A DNA stretch of 64,000 bases from assembly GCA_947359465.1 (NCBI GenBank), contig OX375880.1, positions 21,466,714-21,530,713 on the forward strand, written 5' to 3'. The DNA comes from Metellina segmentata (Eukaryota > Arthropoda > Arachnida > Araneae > Tetragnathidae). A program made the translations under genes and the position numbers. Of this stretch, positions 12,671 through 23,859 are shown one piece after another (the stretch's first letter is position 1; every line of letters starts with the position of its first letter). The notes under the pieces are model-generated. The model was not told the origin of the DNA. It made no database searches and saw nothing but the letters and a program-made list of their open reading frames with translations.

Positions 12671-12789
12671 CATTTAAAAATGTGTCCTCTTAATAGAAAC
12701 ACTAATCAAAAAACTAAAGTAAAAATTCAATTTCTACGTGCGAACATTTAGCCATCAAACTACTTTGAACAAATCCCTTTAAATCTCAA

Positions 12790-13110
12790 ATCAATCGTAA
12801 CTGGCAAAGGAAGATTGAATTATTTTCCACTCTTTTCCAAACTTGGAATTTTATTCCATATCCTTTTACAAGTTGTGAACTTTCTAGATTCTCCCAACTC
12901 AACTTGGCGATACGAATTAAGATTTCTTGGCGATGCAAATACAAGATTGAAAGCTGAAATTCCGATTTCAATGAACCAAAGGCTCGATTGGATTGGATTT
13001 TGAAATTTTATGGCGCAAGGTCCAAAAACGGACATGCTGCGCCAAACGCAAGATAAAACCAAAGGCTCGAGTTCATGCAATAATTTGGCGAGAAAATCTA
13101 TCAATGTAAT
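12790..13110 (-). repeat. Unclassified repeat with SINE-like family C block
   Basis: GCGTTTGGCGCAGCATGTCC..CTTGCGCCATAAAA is readable on the minus strand at 13005-13060. The adjacent 12790-13000 contains overlapping short ORFs on both strands without recognisable domains. It is likely a retroposon, not a gene. Confidence 0.35.
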
Positions 13111-13737
13111 TTAAACTATCAAATAATTTCTCAGATTAGAAATTCACACCAAATAAAAGGGGAAAACATCGGTTTTAAAAATGTTACACATCTAAAATTT
13201 TCAACTGCGTCATTTCTTGTGATATAGAAATTAAATTTTATGTAATACACTGACCTGCATTAAAGTCTCGGATTCAAAACCGGTGCGTTGGGTGGTGGAA
13301 ACTTTTTCAAACCCAAGACTGTCATGTACGTGGGGGCTGATGAACGTAATGCCTACCATAGCCTCAAATGTTGGCGTGGTGTGCCCGTTTGGAGAATCAT
13401 TGTTCTGAACTTCTAAAAAACCTATCAAATCTCTCAAAAGCAGAAACTCATTTGTTGTCATTTTTCGAGAGTGAGTTTTGACATAGATTTGACTATTGTA
13501 ATCTCTTTGGACATAAATAACACGCTATCAAATTGCTTAGAAATTTTATTTGTCAATTGAAAATGTCTTCATAAGGTTGTACTTTAAAACGGTTTTTCGT
13601 ACGTTAATGAGTTTCCCAGGAGCGGATGAAATATTAAAATTTTTTATCATAACTCATTAAAATCACCGTTTTTACAAGATACTAAGCATGAAAAATCTTA
13701 AAAGTGCAGTTGAAAATTAACTCTATGGTAGCTAGAA

Positions 13738-14012
13738 ATTTCAATTAACGTCACATTGGAGCAACACAACGGGCTATAAGCGGCGGTCTGGGATAAACCC
13801 TGAAGAGAAAGATCGAAGGCGAACTTCACGTAATTTTGAACCACGATCAGATGGTCACACCTGATCTGGCACCCCCGCTCTCCAAACTTCCACACCACAC
13901 TCCAACGTGAGGACATGAGGTCACGACACATTGAACGTGCACCTTTCCCCTTTGTATACGACGGTCTTTGGTTCGATTCGAAATCGAAATCCTCCGGTTG
14001 CCAATCCGTTTC
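13738..14012 (-). mobile_element. SINE, family B
   Basis: The minus-strand tail (TCAATTAACGTCACATTGGA at 13740) is followed by a body with CTCTCCAAACTTCCACACC and a head with GGTCTTTGGTTCGATTCGAA. It lies head-to-tail with the next SINE. Confidence 0.7.
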
Positions 14013-14063
14013 TTTTCCAACCGGGCTGCCATGGCCCCTAGCTCCAGGGTAATGGTAATGATA

Positions 14064-14388
14064 ATTTTAGTTAACGTCGTACTAGAGCAACACAACGGGC
14101 TATTGACGAAGGTCCGGAATCAGTCCCTTAAGGGAAAGATTCGAGGACAACACCTCGTAATTTTAAACCACGGTCAGATGACGAAGCAACACCTGAGCTG
14201 GCACCCCACTCTCCAAACTTCCACGCCAACCCAACGTGAGGACTTTCGGCCACGACAGATTTAAGGTGCACCAGCCGCCTCTACACCATACGTTTACAAA
14301 CATCCATGCCCGGACCCGGATTCGAACCAGGAACCTTCCGATCTAGAGGCTAACACCTTAACCACTATACCGGTTGGTCGGCCCTAGC
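14064..14388 (-). mobile_element. Full-length tRNA-derived SINE, family A
   Basis: On the minus strand it runs from a tRNA-like head (GCCGACCAACCGGTATAGTG, B box GGTTCGAATCC) through the shared body to the AACGTCGTACTAGAGCAACA tail complement. It matches the + strand copies at 24936-25249 and 63505-63825 along its whole length. Confidence 0.85.
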
Positions 14389-14659
14389 TCCAGGGAAATT
14401 TGTTTCATGAAAAATGATCACTAACTGGTCATTACTAGCTGGTTGACCCAAGTTTGTTAAAATTGTTCCGTTTGTAAACATTGTTCACTTCAAACGTTAG
14501 ACGGGTGAGCATTGTGGTGATCCACACAGATTAATCTATGCTTCACCACGAATGGGCTTAAAATTACATTTTTAAATTTTGATTTCTGAAATAAAATCCT
14601 TAAGATACGACACTGCGTCGTCAGATCATGATGCATGACAAAAAGATTTCAGTACTCAC

Positions 14660-14741
14660 CCTCAAAAAGCCTTATTGCTTCAGGATGTGATGGCTTCAGA
14701 CACACATGTGGCGTTGCCTCCTTCTGGCCCTCCCAGCGCAT
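14660..14741 (-). CDS. Possible first coding exon, unidentified gene
   Basis: On the minus strand an ATG at 14739-14741 opens 27 codons (M-R-W-E-G-Q-K-E..A-I-R-L-F-E) and runs into a good donor, GAGG|GTGAGT, after one extra base. The upstream side on the minus strand (14745-15000) is less AT-rich than its surroundings. It has CCAAT boxes on opposite strands (ATTGGTCG at about 14870, ATTGGCTAAT at about 14983), which suits a promoter. No downstream exon was found to the left, where the sequence is repeats, so the next exon may lie beyond a long intron or the exon may be spurious. The product is not recognised. Confidence 0.3.
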
Positions 14742-14744
14742 CCA

Positions 14745-15000
14745 AGTTTTAAAACATTTATTTTAACAATTAGAATTCCGCTGCCGCGAAGGACTCCGCA
14801 CAAAGAACTGAACAAATGACTAACTGAAACTTCCCTGGAACGAGAGTAGAGCACGAATGACGCGATTGGTCGAAAGTATAAGCGTGAGGAGAAGCGAAAG
14901 CTCAGTCCCCTTGGCAACGGACACATACCTCACAAGACAGGCGCCTCAATCCCATGATAGTACTTTACGCAAGTCCAACTTGATTGGCTAATAGGATCAC
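14745..15000. promoter_or_regulatory. Candidate CCAAT-containing promoter region
   Basis: This is a locally GC-richer segment with two inverted CCAAT boxes (14870 and 14983 regions), between a candidate minus-strand first exon and sequence leading toward the + strand RasGEF gene. No TATA box was identified. It is an inference from composition and motifs only. Confidence 0.3.
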
Positions 15001-15463
15001 ATGACCTTTTTTCGTATGTCATCAGAATTTTTCTGTTGGCAATTTATCTCTTCCTTTGGCGTACTTCGAAATTTATGTGAGGATAAATTTCTTTGCTGCT
15101 GTTTAGTTATATATTTTAGTTGACTCGGTAACTTTAAATTCAGATCTGCTGTATAATCAAGAGGCTATAGAAAAAAGGAAATAAGGTGTGTAACATGATT
15201 TTCATTGATCTAACATCATCATCGAAAATTGTATCCTTTTATTATATAAGTTAATAATTATATAAGTTAGTGTTTTATGTATGCTTTTTGTTACATCAAA
15301 ATGGTCCTAATGACGGACCTAACCAGACATCTACCGCTGCCGACCATATGAAACTATAGTCGAACAACCTGCACTAGTGAATGTACATAGAACAAGATAC
15401 CTTCTTTCCCTTTTTTTTTCCTTTGTATTTTTCAGATTCATCTTTCTGTATACCTTTTATTTG

Positions 15464-15890
15464 ATGTGTTGTGGAGTTGCCAGCCGAGGACGTCTGTGCG
15501 CAGGACGACCGAATCTGTAGGGGTGAAACTACAAACCTCCCCCACTTTTCATCACCAGCGCCCTCTACCTCCTATGGGCTGCGCGAACAGCGAACGAGGA
15601 GAAGCAAGTCAAACATAAAAGAGGAAGGACGTTCCTCTGATGTTCCGAAAGGACTTGAATGAGCAATACGTGCTCACCGTTGTTTGTGGCTTAGACATGC
15701 CAGACGAGCATTGCTATTGTGTACTCGCCATATGAACACTCACCTGTAAATATCATCAGCTGCACCTCAATCATCAATTAAGTATTAAGTTTACCGGAAC
15801 TGTGTGTGAACTCGATTTTTACACATGTTGTACTAAAAGTGTACATTTTTGATGACAAAAAGAGAAATTGTTGTGGGTTTGCGACAAATC
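15464..15890 (+). other. GC-richer segment, possible solo LTR
   Basis: The segment begins TGTGTTGTGGAGTTGCCAGC and could end ..GGGTTTGCGACA, giving TG..CA ends, and it differs sharply in composition from its flanks. No convincing target-site duplication was found, and no second copy exists in the window. A 63-codon ORF (15471-15662) shows no recognisable motif. Confidence 0.25.
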
Positions 15891-16084
15891 CGTAGGTGCC
15901 CTACATTAGATACTGTTTTTCGAATACGCAATTATGACCTTTTCTACTCTTTGGTGTAACGAAAGTTTTTAGGTATAAGTTATCAATTGTGAATGTAACT
16001 GTGATTTGGCTTTTGCTTCTTACTTACATATACATCCGTATAAAATCCTAGAAAAGATTCTAAAATTAGTTATTCCCTTATTGT

Positions 16085-16468
16085 TGTAGTGCGGGCCTAT
16101 ATGACCCAATTGACGGTGCCATTGCCTCGGAGGGTTGGACTTCTTCATACATGACACATCCGTTTTACAGGAAAGTCCCTTTCACTCATCCATTCACTCA
16201 CACATATCGTAACTTAGATCCCAATCAGAGGCCGATACCGCCCTGATCAGGTACCTCCAGAGGTGCTGATTTGGTATGGGAACATGGGGGACTTTGTGAC
16301 CTGACCTATTTAACGTGCCCCAGCCACCATTAGCGAACACGACGGTCTTTAGCCAGGTCAAGCGCCGATCTCGCAACCATCAGAATTGCAGGCTCCTCTG
16401 AGGACAGAACCCACAACCCTTCCGATGCGAGCCCGACGCTCTACTGACTGAGCTACCGCGACACGAAG
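16085..16468 (-). mobile_element. tRNA-derived SINE, family D
   Basis: On the minus strand the head reads GTCGCGGTAGCTCAGTCAGT, then AGAGCGTCGGGCTCGCATCG, with a degraded B box GGTTCTGTCC. This resembles a tRNA with A box TAGCTCAGTCAG. A ~300-bp unrelated body follows toward 16085. Anticodon-arm pairing and the B box are degraded, so it is not a functional tRNA gene. Confidence 0.65.
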
Positions 16469-16469
16469 T

Positions 16470-17232
16470 TATTCCCTTTTACATACCTTATACAAGTATG
16501 TAACATTTTGGATCAGTATTGTATTGTATGTTTAAGTTTTCATACATTGAAATTTAAACTTAGTATATGTATTCATTTGAATTATTTTTGTTAAAATACT
16601 TTTTATGCTTACATTGCTTTTAAAAGAATTTTCTTTTCGATAATATTTTGTTCTATGTGAGCCTAACAGGTCAAAAAGTAATTTTTTTGTTTGAAATGAA
16701 AAAAGGTTCTGTAAAAAATTACATTTAAAATTTTACTCTATTTATGCAAAAATATCTTATAATTTTACTCTATTTTATACTAAAATATCTTATAATTGTT
16801 TTTTATATTTTATATTTAACTATATTAATAATAAATTTATGTGTTTATGAGCATATCAGCTATATCAATAGTTTTCTCTCTGTTGCCATTAACTCATTGT
16901 TAATAATCAAATCCCACTTTTACAACTCTAATAATGATCTGTAATAATGTCTGAAACCTCCAACAGTTCATTCAATTTTCAAACAGTAAACTTTTGAATA
17001 TTGTTACGTAGCTTTGCATAACAATGCTTTCCCCAAACAGTACAATTCGATGCTCTGTTTCTTCCCATTTCATGCAAAGTTTTTGTGCTATTAGCGTTGA
17101 AAAATCAAACTTCTGATATTTCACTTTGAATTTGGATCGATTTTTTTGCGATTTGAATTAACTTCGTTGAGAAACTCAACTTATTACTTCTTGAGTCCAC
17201 ACATCAGCTGTTGATATCTTCCAAGATTGAAA
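16470..17232. other. AT-rich upstream region of the + strand RasGEF gene
   Basis: Very AT-rich. The 66-codon ORF at 16744-16944 is low complexity. It presumably contains the promoter and 5' UTR of the gene that starts at 17233, but no core promoter motif was identified. Confidence 0.4.
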
Positions 17233-20200
17233 ATGGCTCGACGATTCTGGAAGGGATTTAAAAATCTGTAAGTGTTTACCAAATTACTTTATGTTTTGTC
17301 TTTGAGCGTTTGGTAGTTTAGAATGTCTGAATGAATTTACAGAAATGAGATTACTTTGTGTATTTTGTCTATCTTTTCCTAACGTGTATCCCATGGCTTT
17401 ATTCGTGTGAAAAGGTGCATTGAGACATTACTAAATGTACAAAGAATCTGCAATTTGATTACAATACACATTTTAAAAATTTACATTTATTTAAACTAGA
17501 CATTTAAAATTATAATCACGCCATTTTAATTGACGGCCTCGTCCTAAAACTTTCAGAAGGTTGGATTTCTTTTTGTTAGCTAGAATGATATCATTTATCT
17601 TTCGGTCAGTTATTTAAAATTGTGTTACAGAAAATTAGTTTAATTGGACAATCCCTCGGAGAAAGGGATTTCTATATCGCACTTGCACTCATAAAACTTC
17701 ATTTTTTTAATTATTAATAATTCATTTGTTACTTTTCTTTTTAATAAAGTATCAAGGAGTGCCCATTCTAATTATACCCCCAAAGGGAAAGAATCGGAGG
17801 CAATTTTTGTGGTTACCTGGTTATTACTGTTTTTCCTTGTTCAAAAGTTTCAAATGTATTCTCTTTCTGATCATAGCCAGGTCAGTGTCGCTGTGTAAGA
17901 CATTTTTACTTGTTTCAGTTTCACCAACGGCAAAGACGACCGTCTGGGAGAAAAAAATGCAGCCTCCGATTTGGTAAGTAAACTCACCTTAAACGACAGT
18001 TCTTGTATTAATATTTAACTATACCACTGAAAAAGTTATTCATTTCAATGAAATGTTCCTAAAATAAAAATGTCCGAAACATTTCCATGTAGAGAGCTTG
18101 TTAGTTGTGAGGTGATAAAATTGAAAGAAGTCATGTTTTAGTTTGAAGAGAAAAGATTCTTGAACGTTCTAGCAATTAGAAAAATTAATAGATTATTTAT
18201 TAATATCTTACTCTCCACATACTATCAATTATCCTAACTAAATGAAAATAAAGCTTGATCTTTTAATCATTTTCAAAACAAATATCTTCCATACTCCAAG
18301 ACACAAGACAAGTATAATCGTCCGAATGCATCATTTTATAAAAAATTTGGTATTTCAGTCGCGAGAGACCAACATTGGAATGATGGGTATAAAAGAATTT
18401 TTGTGAGGATTTATTTGAATCATAAATTTAATTATTTTCTTGCAATTTTTCACAATTGTCATCTCTTTAAACTCTTGTATCTTATTAAGTATCATCTGTT
18501 GAAGTTAGTCTGTGTGTTATCCGATGTTAGTGCTCTAGCCCTTGGACCAAGAATAGGTTGAAATAAGGACTTTTTGTTTTTCCACAGGAGGAGTGTCATC
18601 CGATACCACGGGTAGTGGAAGCTTTTCTGAGATACAAACCGGAAGACATCGCCGTAAGTTCACTCCTTGCACAGATTACTTTTAATTAATGTTATTATTA
18701 AACCACTAATGGGGTAATACTATTGTGTTGTGGCATTTTATTGACACTAGCTGCTGGATCGCAATGAGTGTCATATTTTGAATGCATTATATTTTAATTT
18801 TTCAGGAACAACTAACCTTGATAGACTGGAGGAATTTGAAAGGCGTCACTCGTGAGGTAAAAAAATTCATTTCAGACGTTCATGAGCAATGTAGCATTTT
18901 AAGGTAGTCAACAGGTGTCCTTATATACAGCGATGCTGTAAGGATGTAACTGTGAAATAGTACAGAGGTGTGTCAATTTCCCCAAAGGAGAAATTTTTCA
19001 AATTAATTTTTAAACCTCATTACGGTTAGATGGAAAACAGGGTAAACAAAGCCTTTTTCAAATCCATTTATTATCATAGATGCGTTATCCTACGACTGAT
19101 TGGACAGAATCGCGTGGTCATCGACCAGTGTGTTGTTCTGAACTTTTTTTTTTTACTGTTGACTATTATTCTGGCTAAGGAGTTTTCATTTACTCCAACA
19201 TTTCGTTTTTAACAAAATTAACGGAGTTAACACAAACCCTTTTTTAACTCAATTTATTATCATGGATACGTTATCCTATAGCTTTTGGGTACAGAAGCCC
19301 TGGTCAAGTGCCAGTTTGTTGGGTTTTTTTCATCTAGACCTTATTCGAAACCATTTTTTACTGTTGACTATTATTCGTTGTGAAGAGTTTTCCTTTTAAT
19401 TTAACATTCAGTTGTTTACAAAAGGCGATTCGTATGTTTCAGGAGTTGTTCTATTCTGCTAGGAGAGACTGGAAGCAATGCCTAAACATCTGCGAACTCC
19501 TGGCGAGATCCGTGAATGTGAGTTGATCTTACTCTAACAGACTTTTTCAAACTTTTCAATCTTTGTATCTACAGACTTCAAATTAAATAACTTCTTTTAT
19601 TATTCAACAGGTGAGCACGTGGGTTCAGGACGTTGTTCTGAGCACGCCGACTGCGGATGTGAGAGCCGTGGTGGTGAACAAATTCATCCTCATCGCCAAG
19701 CGCCTATACAAACTCAACAACCTGCACTGCACAAAGGCCATTCTGGAGGGATTATACGTAGTTCCCATCATGCGGCTGATCTCCACATGGAAGGTAACTT
19801 ACAAAACTCAAGATCAAACTTTTTAGAGTGGCGTAGAGCCGACAAATCGATCTAGCGGGTAAGGTGCTGGTTTCTGGATCGATAGGCCCTGGTTCGAATC
19901 CAGGGTTAATTTGTAGTTTTTCATCCTTCAAGAAGGAATGTGTGGCTCATATAAACGGGTTAGGCCTACTTCTATTTTTGGATGGTTGTGAGTTGTAATA
20001 TTATATGAGGATAATGATGAAGTTAATACGACCAGGAATTAGAGCCAAAACCAAACAGTGTCTTAACGTCTAATAGCGTTAAGGAAAACCTTGATAAAAT
20101 TTATCAGACTGGATCGATAAAACTTGAAGCAAAAATATCGATTCTTAAAGTATGTTCGAATGAGACAATACTTTCGATTCTTAAAGTCACTGATTTTTAC

Positions 20201-23200
20201 CTATCCAGGGCTGTAGATGACCGATCATTTAAAGCTTTTATTGACTTCTTACCATGAGTACATAACTATGGTCAAAAAACGAGGGCGCCACCATTGTTGG
20301 TATTTTTAATTAACGTTGTACTAGAGAAACACAGCGGTCTATCGAAGACCGTCCGGGACCAATCCCAAAGGGAAAGATTCGAGGATAACACCGTGTTATT
20401 TTGAGCCATTGTCTGATGACACCTGAGCTTGAACCCCACTCTCCAAAATTCCACACCACGCCAAAGTGATGACATTTGACGAGACGACAGATTTAATGTG
20501 GGTTAGTTGAAACTTAACTTTACGTCACACTGGAGCAATCTCAATGGCATGATGTGGTGTTGATGTTTTAAGAAAGGGGTGCATGCTCTAGTAATGACCT
20601 CATCAACATACAATAGTTCAAAATGATGACTGAAGACCTTTTCCTTTGAGATTGATCCCATATCGTGGCCAATTGCCCGATGTGTCTCTCCAGTGCTAGT
20701 GGCGATGGACCAAGATCAATCCCAAAGGAAAAATTTTCGAATTTATGAGAAACCTTTTCCATCAAGCTAAATAAGTACAGGTAGCGGAAGTGTTTCTGCG
20801 ATTATTCGACTTTCTTATACGTATTCCAAACGTGAAGTCACCTGGATCGTTTTTAGAACATGTTTTCAGCACTTTGTCAAATAGAATTCCATAGAATTAA
20901 AATTATAATTGATCTCTCTCACTTGGACAGTTGACTGGAAAACACCAATTAGATTAAAAGCCAAACGCTGTGAAAACACCGATCAATTACATTTTAATGT
21001 AAACCTGATAGGTATCACGATAAATCATTCGGAAGCAGAAGTTAAATCTTCAGACTGATTTGTTTATTTTCTCTAAAAATCCTTCTCACGAAAGTTTAAA
21101 TTTTCTTTTTTCTTCAAACTTCAGAGGCCATCGTACGGTACAGTTTACCTTTGAAATAAATAGCTAGTCAAACTTGTAAACCGAAAGAAATAAATTCACA
21201 TTGCCAACTACCTTCGGCCTTTATTCTCTTCCCCATTTGGTGCGTTTGAAAGTTCACAGTCACCTTACGTTGAAAAGTAGGGATCTGTAGTTTCTAATCC
21301 TCACAGTAGATGTCGCTACAAGGTGTTCCGTCATTAGAAAAAAACGCTCTGACCTTGATGACGCGATATCTTGTAATCAAAAAAAAAATGGTCTGATTTT
21401 GATGGACGATATATAACTCACGTCTTTAGGATAAAAGACTGATATTTGTTCTTATGCTCCTTATAAAGGTATTTGTAATACCCTGATAACGGGAAATCTT
21501 GGTATAAGCAGCATTGCTCAAACCTTTATTGATGTGTTATCTTATCGAAGCTATTTGGAGGATTACAGAGGTCTATATATCAATTAAATATAATCTCAAG
21601 GGTCTTGCAAAAAGTTTTTAGTATTTTACCACTGGGGGGGGGATGATGTTAAAATGTGTGTGTTCTATCTCCGTGTCACAATCAGTGACTAAATAATTGC
21701 ATCTATTAGTTTAAAGAATACATGGATTTTTTTTTAGTGTCAGGAATATCTCTATTGTTCTATCCTTTCGAATAAAATTCTTTGGTGAGATTCTATTGTT
21801 ACTTTCCTTGTATTAGAGCTCCTAGAAAAGATTTTATTGGTTTACCTTTGAATAGAATTCCTTGGAAGGAGAGAGAGATTCATGTGATCTATTCCTTAGA
21901 ATAGAATCATTTTGAAATATTATGTCCTTACTTTTCTTGGAATATAGTTCTTAGAAGATATTCTATTGGTCCATTTCTTAAAATACATTCCTCCTGAAAC
22001 ATTCTACTGTTCCTTTCCTAAGAATAGAATCTTTTGAAAACATTATATTGCTTAAGATGGTAAAAATTGTAAGGAGGCTATGCTTGAAAGACTGCATTTT
22101 GTAAGGTGGAATTATGCGCGTGAACCCCTTACAGGGTTAAGCGGTTATTCTGATACTTGTAGGACTTTGAAAGAAATTAAGCTCTTATAGGTCCGCTCCA
22201 TTTGTTCTCTTATTTGTAAAATAAGGGAAACAAGCCCAATGCAAGATTCGTGATTTTCACAAAGTACCAAATTTATGCTTATGCTGTGTATGGTAAATAT
22301 GCAAATAATTGACATGCTTTTTTTATTCCAGAAAGTGCCTGTGAAAAATAAGAGACACGTTACAAAACTCCACCGTATCTTTTGCAATGAAAAGAAGATT
22401 GTAAAGAAGATGTGGCAGCCCTATAGTGCACACGAGGTTCGGTGTATTCCAGACGTAGGTGCGTATAGGATTTTGTTGTCCACCTACTGATCGTCGCTAA
22501 ATACCTTGGAAAATTGGTTTTACCCCACAACACACTTGATGAATAAATAACTACATTGATTGCTCGAAGGTTTCAAGGATTCAATTGGTCCTTTCCGTGT
22601 TATGGAATCCTATAAAGCGATTCAGTTGGTCCTTGCATGGTTATACAACCAGGTAGAACTATTCAATTAGTCCTTTCCTTTGAGTGGAATTCCTTGAAAA
22701 TATTATACTGCTACGTTCTTTTATGGAGGCAACTCATGTGGATGTCATTATGTCCAGATTGATCCCGGAAAGTCGCAAATGGCACATCGTGTTGTTCCAA
22801 TGCGACTTTAATTGAATTATCCCCAAGTAATAGCCCCGGTACTCTAGCAAGTGGGTTACCGCTTTCCGTGTGTGTGCAACATCCAAATGATTCTATTCCA
22901 GAATGATACAATAGAATCGTTTCAAAAGATACTATTACAGACCTATATTTTCCATCACTAAAGAATATTTTTGTGTAATTTTTTTTTTGATATTATATTA
23001 TGTAGTGTGTTAAGTCAAAGTTCGGTTGAAAAATGCTTTACTCCCGAGAAAACGGGTTTTCTATTATTCGTAGAAACAACTTTATAACCCAACACATTTT
23101 TCTTTCCTGCAGATATACTTTTATCTGGAATGAAAGATGATATAGGCGTCGAATTCACTGGACACCACGTCACGTACCTCCAAAGATCAAGATATGGTAA

Positions 23201-23263
23201 ATTTCAAGTCATAAATTCTTTCCAAGCTGAAAATAGTCTTTGGCAACTGACATGGAAGCATAT

Positions 23264-23310
<47 letters not shown>

Positions 23311-23809
23311 GCTAAAGCGCAGTAATCTGTTATTCTACAGATTATCTAGGTTTTAAGTGCCAAAAATAGTTTTACTTCTGAAACTACCTGAGTAATTTGC
23401 ACTTTACCTACTAGGCACTCGTTAAAGTGAAAATAAGATCTTTGCTGGAACAACAGCAACGTTTCTGTTAGCTAAAATTAACATAATATTATTTATTTGT
23501 CTTTCAAACATCTAAAGAATCAAGTTAATACAATCAAACAATCAACTAATTCAATGATAGAATCAATCATCAATCAATTAAAAAACTATTATAGAAAGAA
23601 TCAAACGGTTTAAAATATTATTACAGTTAAGAAAATGAATTTCCTAAACATATGATAAAATTATGCTTACTTATTAGTGCAATCTAAAGATTGGTGAAAC
23701 TTCGAATTACATGGCAATTGGTTTTTGCGACACCTATTTTGGTAGAATTAGATTTGCATTTTTTGAAACCCTGCCCAGTACCAAGGGATTTTTTTATTGC
23801 TATAGGAAA

Positions 23810-23859
<50 letters not shown>

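Noticed and set aside
13231..13461. 76-codon minus ORF with a possible gene-like composition
   Set aside because: No recognisable motif and no splice or start support. The surrounding words look like diverged retroposon sequence.
16380..16468. tRNA-like sequence on the minus strand
   Set aside because: The B box is degraded (GGTTCTGTCC) and a SINE body follows. It is not a functional tRNA gene.
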